Shown piece after piece: positions 45,501 to 57,200 of a stretch of DNA of 64,000 nucleotides (the stretch's first letter is position 1; each line of letters starts with the position of its first letter). The notes under the pieces were generated by a model that saw only the letters and a list, made by a program, of their open reading frames with translations, did no database searches and was not told the DNA's origin. This stretch comes from Nematostella vectensis (taxonomy: Eukaryota; Cnidaria; Anthozoa; Actiniaria; Edwardsiidae). The position numbers were made by a program, and so were the translations under genes. The stretch lies in the NCBI RefSeq assembly GCF_932526225.1, contig NC_064045.1, forward strand, positions 12,456,442 through 12,520,441, written 5' to 3'.

Positions 45501-48500
45501 CAGTCCCTTTCTCTGAACGCCATACAGGAAACCTCGAAACCTCCATGTATTCTACTCAAAGTGGGACGGTAAAACCTGAAGGTATTGATGATGATGTACC
45601 TGCGTTGGCTGTATGTTCGGAGAAACCTAGCTTTCTATTCTCCCAGGATCTGACTGTCCACTTGTCCTCCTGCGACGAAGGTGAGCCTGAAGAAATGGAG
45701 TTCACTGTCGTTGGGATCTTTCAACCAAATGAGCCAAACCCTGGGGAACAAGGCTTAGTAATGCAAGACGTCAAGATACAAATTCCTTTAGTTCTCCCTC
45801 AAACGGACAAGCAGATGGATTTTATGGAAGCGCATGTCCCTGTTGTTGCCACAGTGTCCGATGAAGTTTTTTCTGATCTCGATGATATTGTCATGACAAC
45901 TGATAAAGATGGTATAAACACGGCTCGTGATCCAAATGATTCTGTCATGGCACCTGACCCAGATGATACTGTTACAGCTCCTGATCCAGAAGATTTTAAC
46001 ACTGCTCCTGCTCCAGAAGATTTTAACACTGCTCCTGATCTAGATGATTTTGACACTGCTCCTGATCTAGATGATTTTAACACTGCTTACGATCCAGATG
46101 ATATTGTCATGGCATCTGATCCAGATGATATTAATACGGCTCGTGATCCAGATGATATTGTCACGGCATCTGATCCAGATGATGTTAACACGGCATCTGA
46201 TCCAGATGATATTAAAACGGCATCTGATCCAGATGATATTGCCATGGCTTCTGGTACTGGTACAAAGAAAAAAGACATAATCCCAAAGGGCAGTAGTGCA
46301 GTTACTAATGCTGATAATGTTGTGGCCAAGGACTGTAGTATGGTTACTGAGGATAATGTTGCCAAGGCTGTTGATGTTGTCGCCAAAGAGAGTAGTTTGG
46401 TTACTAAGGCTGATGATGTCGCCAAGGACATAAGTACAGTTACTAAGGCTGATGATATCGTCGCCAAAGAGAGTAGTTTCGTTACTAAGGCTGATGATGT
46501 CGCCAAGGACATTAGTACTGTTACTAAGGCTGATGATGTCGCCAAGGACATTAGTATGGTTACTAAGGCTGATGATGTCGCCAAGGACAGTAGTACAGTT
46601 ACTAAGGCTGATGATGTTGCCAAGGACAGTAGTACCGTTACTAAGGCTGATGATGTCGCCAAGGACATTAGCACGGTTACTAAGGCTGATGATGTCACCA
46701 AGGACATTAGTACGGTTACTAATTCAGATGATGTCGCCAATGACATTAGCACGGTTACTAAGGCTGATGATGTTGCCAAGGACAGTAGTACTGTTACTAA
46801 GGCTGATGATGACGCCAAGGACATTAGTACGGTTACTAAGGCTGATGATGTCGCCAAGGACATTAGTACGGTTACTAATTCTGATGATGTCGCCAAGGAC
46901 ATTAGTACGGTTACTAAGGCTGATGATGTCGCCAAGGACATGAGTACGGTTACTAAGGCTGATGATGTCGCCAAAGACATTAGTACGGTTACTAAGGCTG
47001 ATGATGTCGCCAAGGACAGTAGTACGGTTACTAAGGCTGATGATGTCGCCAAGGACAGTAGTACTGTTACTAAGGCTGATGATGTCGCCAAGGACAGTAG
47101 TACTGTTACTAAGGCTGATGATGTCGCCAAGGACATAAGTACTGTTACTAAGGCTGATGATGTCGCCAAGGACATTAGTACGGTTACTAAGGCTGATGAT
47201 GTCGCCAAGGACATTAGTACGGTTACTAAGGCTGATGATGTCGCCAAGGACATTAGTGCGGTTACTAATTCTGATGATGTCGCCAAGGACATTAGTACGG
47301 TTACTAAGGCTGATGATGTCGCCAAGGACATTAGTACGGTTACTAAGGCTGATGATGTCGCCAAGGACATTAGTACGGTTACTAAGGCTGATAATGTCGC
47401 CAAGGACATTAGTACGGTTACTAAGGCTGATGATGTCGCCAAGGACATTAGTACGGTTACTAAGGCTGATGATGTTGCCAAGGACATAAGTACAGTTACT
47501 AAGGCTGATGATGTCGCCAAGGACATTAGTACTGTTACTAAGGCTGATGATGTCGCCAAGGACATTAGTACGGTTACTAAGGCTGATGATGTCGCTAAGG
47601 ACAGTAGTACAGTTACTAAGGCTGATGATGTTGCCAAGGACAGTAGTACTGTTACTAAGGCTGATGATGTCGCCAAGGACAGTAGTACTGTTACTAAGGC
47701 TGATGATGTCGCCAAGGACATTAGTACGGTTACTAAGGCTGATGATGTCGCCAAGGACATGAGTACGGTTACTAATTCTGATGATGTCGCCAAGGACATT
47801 AGTACGGTTACTAATTCTGATGATGTCGCCAAGGACATTAGTACGGTTACTAATTCTGATGATGTCGCCAAGGACATTAGTACGGTTACTAAGGCTGATG
47901 ATGTCGCCAAGGACGTTAGTACGGTTACTAAGGCTGATGATGTCGCCAAGGACATTAGTACGGTTACTAAGGCTGATGATGTCGCCAAGGACATTAGTAC
48001 GGTTACTAAGGCTGATGATGTCGCCAAGGACAGTAGTACGGTTACTAAGGCTGATGATGTCGCCAAGGACATTAGTACGGTTACTAAGGCTGATGATGTC
48101 GCCAAGGACAGTAGTACAGTTACTAAGGCCGATGATGTTGCCAAGGACATTAGTACGGTTACTAAGGCTGATGATGTCGCCAAGGACATTAGTACGGTTA
48201 CTAATTCTGATGATGTCGCCAAGGACATTAGTACGGTTACTAAGGCTGATGATGTCGCCAAGGACATAAGTACAGTTACTAAGGCTGATGATGTTGTCGC
48301 CAAAGAGAGTAGTTTGGTTACAGAGGCTGAAGTTGTTAAGGACAGTAATCTGGCTAGTGAGAAAGGTGGCATAGGGCCTATTGGCATTAATACCATGGAG
48401 ATAAATCCGGACATGTCATTGGAACAAGGGGAATTATCCGATAGTGATGATAATATTGCTCAGAAATCTTACATTACCCCAGTTGCGGGAAACCCTTCAG

Positions 48501-51500
48501 CGGGACGTGACAGAAACACGGTATTAGAAGAAGGGAAATTGTCTAAAGGTGGTGCCCGACCTGCAGATAGAATGAAGCTTGGCGTGAAAGCTCTGTCCCA
48601 ATCAGGTGAGACAATCGCTCATGGCTGAGTATAGAGTGTAGTATATAGATAGGGCCGTATCGGGGGCACTGGGGGCACGTGCCCCCTAATATTTCCCAAA
48701 CTTATAAGGAAATGACCAGTAGGGGCGTGGCTGTGCCCTCCTTCCCCCCCCCCCCCCCCACCACATATCTCTAAACATTATAGTAACCCAGCCCTATTCG
48801 GAAAGTTATTTGGTTAATTATAAGGGTTTGAAGTAGAATTTAGTTGAATGATCCCTTTTTTATGGTGGAAAAGGGTGGAAGTTATAAGTCATTGGATAGC
48901 CTTTTAACTTATTCCCATATTCACTAACGCAGTCACCAAAAATCTCAACTCTTTGTTGGAAACATTAATTTACTTGTGCAGGGAAATTGCATGTAGGAAA
49001 GTTCCCCCGCCTTTCCTCTTCCCCCGTCTAAAATGTCCGTAAGGCTAAGAAACCCCAATTAATTGTTGCATTAGACCGCTACCTCATCACATAGAATCAG
49101 CAAAGCAAACATTGTTTTGGTTTTAAGGTCCGTGCAGTCAGTGCCAGCATTGCTATTCTACCACGGTCGGTTGACCACAAGACAAAGGAAATGTTTGCAA
49201 ACTCACAGCACCCCTGACATATAGCCAATACGTGCAGAAGAATGCACATACAAAGCGCAATAACATGTAATAACCTTTTCGTAGATGTTTTCTTATTTTC
49301 TTTTTGAGCAGATGATGGTAAAGAGGAAGGTGAGATTTCTAGCGATGAGGAGCCGCCTGCTTCATCAGGCGAACTTGAGCCAACGGGCAGTAAGAGTCAA
49401 TGTGCTATGCAAGCTGACATAAAGAAACACACAAAGGGAGTGGTTCCAAGAAAAGGCCCAGTTTGGGCGCGGTTGGATTTTAGCAAGAGAGTCTCGATTG
49501 ACACCAGACGATTGGAGCAAGTAGAAAAAAGTAGGGTGGGTGAGGAAGACGTGCCTTTTGAAAGTATAAAGGATTCGAGACGGCGCAAAAAGAAACCGCA
49601 TGACAAGAAAGAGGGAAAAGGGCCTTCTGGGAACGGTGAAAGGGATACGTCGACAACAGAAATTGGAGATGTTACCACTAGGCACACACAGAGTATGAAA
49701 CATACTCAAGACAAGCGGAGAGAATCGAGTCAGATCAAGGAAAAACACAGAACAGAGGATACATTTCCCAAAGAAAAAGAAGCAAGAGGTGCCAACGCCA
49801 ACGAGATAAGTAAACAGGGTGTGAAAGAGAAAGCGAGGGAAACCAGAAGAGAAAGTGTCCGACAAGAGGGTAAAGATTACTCTAAAGATCTTGAAGGTGA
49901 TTCCAAAGAAAGGGTGGGACAAAACGCCGGAGATGCGAAAAGCAGACATGAAAGTCGGAGAGAATCTAGTGAAGAAGGAAGAGAAATAGGGAAAAAAGAT
50001 TCTAGAGAACGACAGGGTGATTCGAATGCAGATGTGTGGCTAAGTGAAAGTAGAAGAGATGGCCGAAATAGTGAAGACGGACAAAGAAAACGGGAAAGAG
50101 TAAGGAAGGGCCGTGATGTATCCGCAAAAGCAAGTTCCAAGATTCCAGTCAACGAAAAGGAATATGTTGGCAAAGCTAGGACATTAGAAGAAAGCAAGGA
50201 GAAGGCAAGGAATATTGATACTAGGGATTCCAAGCGAAGTGATGGAGGGGGCGAAATGAGAACGAAGGGTGATTGCCAAGGTTCTAATAGGGGTGTAAAG
50301 GGAGGACAGAGTGAGAAAGAGTCGAAAGACAGAACTAAAGACAAATATTCAGATTCTAGAAAACAGCCTGACAGGGAAAACCGCCGTGAGAGGAAATATG
50401 AAGCAGGGAAACTTGGAGATTTAAGAAAGGGAGAGAAATTATTTTCGAGTGAATTAAATGTACAAAATAGCGAAAAAGTTGACACGAAAATTAGTCAGAC
50501 AAAAGGGAAAGAGCAATACGAAGACCTGTCCGAGAATTTGTTTTTATCTGTGGAAACGAGAGAAAAGGGCGAGACTAGCCGTAAACGTGTTACGAAGAAG
50601 GGAACTGAGAATTCCGCTGACGATTCAAGTAGCGCTCCCAAAGGAACGTCCGAGAAACCACGACAATTAAAGGACAGAAAAGACAGTGAACAAAAGACCG
50701 GCTGTCCAGATAGTGACGATGTCTTAGCACCACATGGAAGCGATAATCCAGCTGTTTCAAATTCCGGACAGAAAAGCGCTCGCAAAGGCTTGCTTCCTAC
50801 TCCTGTCAATTGGGGCAGGCCACAGAGAGATTCGAGTACTGATGCAGAAGGTTTAGTCAAGGATCTAGAGGGTATAACTACGTTTGTTCCTAGACTGGAA
50901 CCCACTCAAGAAGACTGCCCTGTTAAGGAGGTATTAGGCAGTGCACAAAAGGTGTCCCAAAGACGTACAAAATTGGCCAGAAAAACCCTAGCAAAGAGAA
51001 CAGCAAAACCGGAATTCTCCCCTTCAAAGGGTTTAATCCAATCCAACAGGAAGCGAAAACAAAGGGATCAAGATGAGCGAAATACCAAAAAGGTGAAGCT
51101 TAGTGCTGTTTCATCGAGGTTATTGGGCTGGCAAAGCGATCAAGAGGCAGCAATAAAAGTGGTGGAGAACTCCACGGAACAGATGGACCGGCCAAACACC
51201 CAAAATGAACAGGTAGTCGGTTCGAACACTCATACTGAACAGAAGGCCGGGTTAAACACTCGTTATAAACCGGTTGCCGCGTCAAAAACTACAGAACTGA
51301 TTACAGAATCAAAAACTCGTAAAGAACAGATTACCGGATCAAAAACTCGTACTGAACAGATTGCCGAATCTGACACTCGTACTAAACCACTTGCCGGGTC
51401 AAACACCCCTATTGATAACGACAAAGAGTCCGATTGTCGCACCGTGAAGATTGGCAAAGGGAAACGTCTGGTCTTCAAGCGCCGACACGTGAATCAGTTG

Positions 51501-51545
51501 TTCGTCAGAGGGGACAACGTGGTAATGGTGGCATTTGCCCCTTGA
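41552..51545 (+). CDS. LSM11: U7 snRNP-specific Sm-like protein LSM11, greatly enlarged (~2668 aa)
   Basis: Exons: 41552-41987, 42846-42985, 43409-48605, 49312-51545; 8007 nt, all phases match. LSM11 replaces SmD2 in the U7 snRNP ring and recruits FLASH and the cleavage complex for histone pre-mRNA 3' processing in the nucleus. The N-terminus shows the family motif FDPLRALY (23-30) and FPNIQVFNNLAEY (38-50), the FLASH-binding region, then KKPMNVLDKM at the end of exon 1. Sm1 is at about 156-200 (YKGLRSVLSGYLIAFDKHMN, then ALMDVDE across the junction). Sm2 is the last 18 residues (VNQLFVRGDNVVMVAFAP). Human LSM11 also separates Sm1 and Sm2, but by roughly 130 residues; here it is about 2450. 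The spacer has a Lys-rich NLS (KKKKKKKNKKG), repeated DPR motifs, five tandem-repeat arrays, and a Lys/Arg/Glu/Ser-rich exon 4. No intron is needed across the repeats, since the whole 5.2-kb exon is open. Confidence 0.95.
42476..42506. repeat. (AT)n microsatellite in LSM11 intron 1
   Basis: About 15 AT dinucleotides, ATATATAT... . Confidence 0.95.
44048..44600 (+). repeat. LSM11 array 1: 123-bp (41-aa) repeat, 5 copies
   Basis: Units begin at 44048, 44168, 44291, 44414 and 44537 with RRQMQKQPLAVDPR (or DRR), then an RP..SQ.Q..SNV.P segment and VGETVQVDI. Spacing is 120-123 bp and always in frame. Each copy carries a DPR/DRR motif, which also occurs outside the array (YRDPRLLRR, PTDPRIQK, PADPRIRPR, QLDPRLS). 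Confidence 0.92.
44830..45170 (+). repeat. LSM11 array 2: ~56-aa duplication
   Basis: Two copies: RRTSGNVAIAQVISEE...VQERSHFT...RERHLFLDAARIR, then RRHSGDLASAQVISET...VRERSHST...HERHLSFDEARMR. Spacing is about 160-170 bp. Arg/Ser-rich. Confidence 0.8.
45875..46252 (+). repeat. LSM11 array 3: 27-bp (9-aa) acidic repeat, 14 copies
   Basis: Consensus DPDDI(N/V)TAS/P, 14 head-to-tail units, e.g. DPEDFNTAP, DPDDIVTAS, DPDDVNTAS. Strongly acidic and immediately followed by array 4. Confidence 0.93.
46382..48325 (+). repeat. LSM11 array 4: 39-bp (13-aa) repeat, ~48 copies
   Basis: Consensus residues VTKADDVAKDIST, about 48 units with no frame break. Variants (KDSST, TNSDD, KDMST, and boundary units VVAKESSLVT) recur in blocks. 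For example, a run of three KDSST units occurs at about 47010-47110 and again at about 47590-47690, suggesting block duplication as well as single-unit change. The antisense frame is also open for 775 codons because the unit is a multiple of 3; that is a shadow. Confidence 0.97.
48655..48775. repeat. Short C/G-run interspersed repeat in LSM11 intron 3
   Basis: GGGGGCACTGGGGGCACGTG followed downstream by a C-run (48745-48760). Similar GGGGCACTGGGGGCACGTGC sequence occurs at 6517-6538 in the coiled-coil gene, also with a C-run (6562-6577), so this is a dispersed family. Confidence 0.55.
51190..51415 (+). repeat. LSM11 array 5: ~30-bp (10-aa) repeat near the C-terminus
   Basis: About 7 units of (S/N)KTRTEQIAG type: SNTHTEQKAG, LNTRYKPVAA, SKTRKEQITG, SKTRTEQIAE, SDTRTKPLAG. 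It lies some 20 residues before the terminal Sm2 region. Confidence 0.85.
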
Positions 51546-51884
51546 GGTAAGTGCCGGTTCACCAATGACATGCGTAGCAGAAACGGTATTTTTCTTTTCC
51601 ATTTTCTTCTGCTAACGAAAACTTTTGTATGTGAACCGGCAAAACCGAACATGCTGTTATAAACCATAGACGGTGGAAGCTAAAATATATTGGGGTTTGG
51701 GTGGCGCACTTTGCTGGGGGCTCACAACGTCTTTGGCTTTGTACACCAGGAAACGAGCTGAATATCCAAGGGGGGGGGATGGGGGAGGGCAGTACCATTG
51801 GACCTTGTCATCTGGACATTGCTGTTTCTTCATTTTTTTTCTCAGACGAATTCTGTCAAGTTGTTGCCAGATGAACGTGACACC

Positions 51885-51995
51885 TGAATGTACCCAAGTA
51901 TCGTCATCTGGTTGTACCCAAATATTGACCCCTGGTTGTACCCAAGTATCGTCATCTGGATGTACCCAAGTATCGTCATCTGAATGCAAGTGGAG
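51885..51995. repeat. ~25-bp tandem repeat, 4 copies
   Basis: TGTACCCAAGTATCGTCATC followed by TGG/TGAA, four copies with a variant second unit (AAATATTGACCCCTGG). Confidence 0.85.
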
Positions 51996-52806
51996 ATGAT
52001 TCATGGAGACCAAGAACTATATCTATGCAACAATCAGGGAGTCATAAGTAGGGCAATCATCTGTTGTCATCTATTATCATTTGTCACGGCGTTTTTGTTG
52101 GTTTTTGAGGGGCACGCACGGACGCGCTACGTCGACATTGGTCGCGCGCGCAAGTGATGCGAGGGTTCAGGCGCAAATTTCATTTAGGAAGAAAAATGTT
52201 TGTGTCCCTCTTGCGCTGGTTTTGTTTTGTTTACCAAAAGCAAGCTAGAATTCAAAATCGTAGGAAGAGGAGACTGCGCGCGCAGATGAGCTCAGCCAAA
52301 ACGTCAACGCATAAAGGTCGCATCTGATTGGCTAATCCGTGCGTCTAAAAATAGCCTGATCCTAGGAACCGCCGTGACACCCTATATAATACCAGAATGT
52401 GGAGCAGTTGATTGCCCCTACTTGACTGCCTGTGCATACACAAGAAATCTACAAAAGTCAAAGCCACATGCATCTGTGTCATCAATCCTGGGTTCCTGCC
52501 TATTTCTTTAATTCACTTTCATAAAAATTTACATACAATAAGAAATAAGGAAAAACCTTCCACTCCGCTTCAGCGTTACTCTCTTAAACAATTTATCGGA
52601 AAGTTAAGACCTCTTAATGTCCCTACAAATGCCGTTTGTATCCCCAAAAACCTTCATTTAGTTGACTTGGATATCAACTTTAACTCCATCAAATTGTATT
52701 AAATATAATTCTATTTTTATTCCCATTTTCGGAATTTTTCATAATGTAGAAGCGAAATTAACAATAATGCTAAAGCAGCCCTCATACACTAATGTGTATT
52801 CCTTAA

Positions 52807-53448
52807 GGTAATTCCCTTGAATTGCACTGCGCACCCCTTCTGCGCATAATGGCGCGCGCTGTTTGTTTGAATTTTCCGGTATTAAGTGCGCGAGCGCGCC
52901 ACAGTTGTACAAGAAAACACAGCAAAAGTCGCGCTTTTTACTTAAAATCGCTTTGATAGAAAAACGAAGTCGGTTACCCCCATTTTTTATTTGCTCAAAT
53001 AGTTAAATATATACGGAAAAATGATATACTGAAAGAAGAAAAAAGTTGGGTTGTAGAAGTTGCTATTTCTCTTATAAGCCGTAAAAATACTTCAAAATGG
53101 CGCTTTTTATCGTATGAATAGTGGCGAAAACAATGTCTTTTAGTGCGATCTCTTAAAATGTGATTTGTTTTGAACATTAGCTACTACGGGTTATTGTTTA
53201 GGAGATCGGATTTTGGCAGCTCGACAAACAGAACTTAATTTTCTAAAGACTATAGGCACTCTTTTTGAAAACTAACAGTTGAGATTTTTCCTTGCGCGAT
53301 TAGTAAAAACGCGTCATCTCTACGCCCCTCTGTTGTGAAAACGAGAAACGGTACCCCCAATTTTTTATTACATTTTATGAAAGCCCTTAACTTCAATATT
53401 GTTTATGCCAAGTTTAAAAAAAAATCTGGGTATTTCAAGGGAATTACC
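52807..53448. mobile_element. piggyBac-like MITE with TTAA target duplication
   Basis: The ends GGTAATTCCCTTGAA and TTCAAGGGAATTACC are exact inverted repeats, each directly flanked by TTAA (52803-52806 and 53449-53452). TTAA is the piggyBac target-site duplication. The 642-bp interior has no transposase-sized frame, so it is non-autonomous. Confidence 0.82.
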
Positions 53449-54079
53449 TTAAGAGTGTAGGGAATACATAATTACACGAGACGTGCAGCGTCAACATTGC
53501 TGCTAGACAAAAGAAAAAAAAACAGCCAAACATTTCCTTTCTTGTGGTAAGCCTCGCAAGCCGTTGTTGACGCTTCTTGCATTGAGAAGCTTGCTTGGCG
53601 GCATTTGATTGCATAAGTACATCCGTCATGGCATGTATCATTGGGTTATTTATGGGACCTCAAATTCCCCCTTGTATGCTTTTTAAACCAAAGATGGCCA
53701 AGACTATGAACTCTCCCATTATCAAACACAGGGCTATATAGAAAGGCGAGGCTATAAACAAGAGGCGCTGGCACGGTTGTAGAGGTTACCTAGAGTTATT
53801 CTGGAAAAATCGAGAATAATCCAAATCTTGCGGAACAAAATAACCATATAGCAATATTGAAATGTGAACGTCTGATTTCGACCAGAACTTTCGCATGTAG
53901 TCAAGAAAAATATTCCTTTCCTACTACACTTGGAAGATTTCGAGTTCTTTTGTTAAACATTCTCTCCTATAACAACCGTTCGGGTGATTCTCTAATTGCG
54001 TCCAACGCTCGGAAATACTGACAATACTTAGTTATACTAAAATCCAAAAACGTTTAGACCAATTTTCGGCTTTAAAAGT

Positions 54080-54202
54080 CAGCGGCGTAGCCAGGATTTT
54101 TAACAGGAGGGGGCCCAAAAGGCCCTTCCAAGTCATTTTTTCCTGTATTATAGATAATGGTTGTTAGAAGGAGGGGGGGCACACCCCCTGGCTACGCCCC
54201 TG
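54080..54202. mobile_element. Small hAT-like MITE, ends CAG..GGCGTAGCCAGG
   Basis: The left end CAGCGGCGTAGCCAGG and right end CCTGGCTACGCCCCTG are inverted repeats. 123 bp in all, with a G-rich middle. No clear target duplication. Confidence 0.6.
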
Positions 54203-54270
54203 GAAGTCAATACTAACCTATAATGAACCTACCATTTATCGCTAACTATCTAAAGAGCAAATTATGGAAA

Positions 54271-57200
54271 TTAGTTTGGGAGAGGACGAGAAAAGCTTCG
54301 CACAATCTCGAGAATTGTGACAGTGACGCCAACCCCGCCACCGATAACCCCAAACAAGATCAGCCCTATGTCCTTGGCTATCGTAAGCCGTGATATGGAG
54401 CCACGTTCTAATTTGATATGGAATATGCAGGGCAATATAAATGCCAGCATAGAGCTTCCGAGTGAGCCACACAGTGCAGAGACGTAGGCGAAGTCATCCT
54501 TGAGGAGTATGGCGAAGCCTGCAGTGATCAGTACTAGGACCATCCTTAGGAAGTTCTTCCTCCAACTTGTCTTCTGCAAGAAGTAAACAGCTATTCAACA
54601 GACCAGCAGTGTTATCTATATTTTATTTATTTATTCATTTATTTTTCTTTGCTTCACCCTCACTTGCGACAATACAAACCGGGGTGGGCACCATCGAGCA
54701 ATGTCATGTTTATGCAATTCTCCTTAAATTTTTTTGTTTGCACGCCAAACCAAGGCTAGCCTCAATACCAAGGAGGGTGCCAATATCTGTGCCTTACTTT
54801 ACAGTCAACCAACCGTTTCATTGAGTATCAAAGGATCATCACATTTTATTTTTTCATACAAGATTTACTAGTAGGCACGTACACAGGATTGGCTAAGGGG
54901 TGTGCCCAGTCATAGGTATAATATGGAAACAGCATAGTACTTCAGGATTCCTTAATAAGAAATTGGCCACTTTTGGCCTGTCAGGGGGAGGGTGCGCATA
55001 CACCCCTGTGTAAACGCCTAACTAGGCTTTTTCTTCCAAAACAGGAGATTTCTGCCTAAAAGCTTTTATCCGAAAATCTGGAGATTTTTGGCCTCAAATA
55101 CAGTTTGCCTGTTTTTCCTTTAAATTAGGAGATTTGATTCAAAACCAGACATTATATCCAAAATCTTGGTGACCTGGAAATTATATCTGAGAAATTTTTA
55201 AAAAAATCTGAGGATGAAATATCACCCAAAATTTAGGGTCACCTTGGAATATCTGGGAGAGTTGGGAGCTATGCTTGACATACAAACCTTTTTAATCAAT
55301 CTTCGTTGATTGACTTTAGGAACGAGCTCAATTGTCTCGTCACCTGCCTCACTGTCTATCTCAGTTCCTGAGTCGGCAACTGAATCCTTGGCCACATTCA
55401 TCGCCTCATACTTCTCCTCTTTACGCCTGTTATACTCTTTGAACAAGTAGCTTTCAATAATCTCTGTCACTGGAAATAACTGCAGAGGGTAGGTAAACAG
55501 AATGGCCAGGCAGAGTAATATCTGGACAACGGTCACCAAGAGTCCTTGAGGTAGTTCACTCGTAACAATCTGGTCGACGTTTTCACCATAGACGAGGTAG
55601 CCGGTAATTCCAAACCCTCCGAGAATGGCAGAAAGAAGGCCAAGGGCCAGGTGGAGGTACAATGGGTACCGGTGTCTGTTCTCCGCCATACTGGACTCAA
55701 TAGGAATTAACTAGAAACAAGAGTAAAAGAATGAATGAATAGAATGAGACCTTGTATTGATGCTTTGTGACCATTCCCAGGAAAGCAAATTGACCAAAGG
55801 AAACATAAGTATGCTGTCAGATGGAAAACTGGTGGGTGATGTCAAATGGTAACCAAGAATTTACAAGCTTTTCTATTCATTATCATTCACTCCATGCAGG
55901 TTAAAAATCCTAGTAGTTGTTGTTGTTTTACCACAAATTTTTGCTATGGGCCAAAACATGTGACTATTTTAATAGCAGTGCAAAAAAACAAAAACTATCA
56001 AAGAATGCAAACAAAGAATGCAACAAACGTTGGTTGCATAAATGCTCCATACAATTGTGATACCTAGACACATACTCACCGTGCCTATCCCTTCATATGC
56101 ACTTGTGACTTGACCAAAAAACACTGGAAACGTTGACCAGCTGAATAATCTTATCTTGTTCAATTTAAACGTCCACCCTAGAAACAGTCATAAAGCCTTA
56201 AGCTTTTTTGAGGAAACCTCAAGGGGGGGGGACCAGGGTATACAAGCACGAAAGAGGGAGGGGTCTCTTTTGGGGTTAAAATATTCCCCAGATTATTGAG
56301 GTGTGAAAATTTTATGTGTTTTCTATATTAAACAAAGCTTATCATTAAAGCTTATCATTGAAGAGGAAAAAGGATAAGAGAAAAGCATGACAAATAAATA
56401 CTGATAAGAGGTTTAACACTTATTATTTGGAGTCTAGACATGACATATTGCACCTGGGGTAAATCAAGTACTTACTTACCTGTCAACATGTACCCCAGAA
56501 CTGCCAGGAAGGCAAACAGAAGTGCTAAATTGGAGATAAAGCTGACAGGGCCTAGCTTTCTCACACGTCGTATAAATGCCATCAATATCAGCGGAACTAC
56601 AGGAATCAGAAGGAGTAATGGAAAACTTGGAACTGAGCTGTTTTTAGAATCAGTGTTAGTGGTGTTTGCCAGTGTGGAGTTAACAACATCTGTCTTCTTA
56701 ATAACAAACAACCCTTGGATTGTATTTCCAATAAATATAAAGTAACCAACGCAGAACATGATCTGTGTGATTAAAAGCGACACTTCCACAAGTACTAAGC
56801 CTGGTTTGCCAAGAGCAACTTTCCCAATATCACCATACATCATCTTCTTCTCAACTTTGGCTTCAAGTTCGAGTTTTTCTGACAATGATATTCTTGGATT
56901 GTTGTATTTTGGCATTTTGCGGAGGATTTTGCCGACAGCAGACTTCTTGCATTTAATGATTAGTTGACAGCAGTGATCAGTCAATATGGCAATAATAAAC
57001 AGACCGATACTTCCAAGCTGAAATAAAATATTATTACCATTAATGTAAGATATAATTTACGAATCTAACAACCAGAAGTCATAGTTTTGAAAATGTTATG
57101 GGGCAAGTATCCACAACTTCACCTTTTAATATATATTGTAAATAAAGCCCATGGTAGGCCCCGGCCAAGCAATCCAGACTTAATACTTTGCTTTTTATAG

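Larger units (their letters stand above)
51546..54270. other. Convergent intergenic region between LSM11 and the SLC36-like gene
   Basis: 2.7 kb containing the LSM11 3' UTR, a ~25-bp tandem repeat (51885-51995), a piggyBac-like MITE (52807-53448) and an hAT-like MITE (54080-54202). No additional gene is supported; the 96-codon frame at 52412-52702 has no recognisable features. Confidence 0.5.

Noticed and set aside
46087-48414. 775-codon open frame antisense to the LSM11 13-residue array
   Set aside because: It exists only because the 39-bp unit is a multiple of three and stop-free on both strands. The sense frame joins to clear LSM11 exons; the antisense is a monotonous shadow (SLATSSALVTVLM).
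49365-49949. 194-codon minus-strand frame opposite LSM11 exon 4
   Set aside because: It is the complement of a Lys/Arg/Glu-rich coding region, giving Phe/Ser/Leu-rich noise.
52412-52702. 96-codon plus-strand frame between LSM11 and the SLC36-like gene
   Set aside because: It could be a fragment of a retroelement-encoded protein, but I recognise no motif and it is not joined to other exons.
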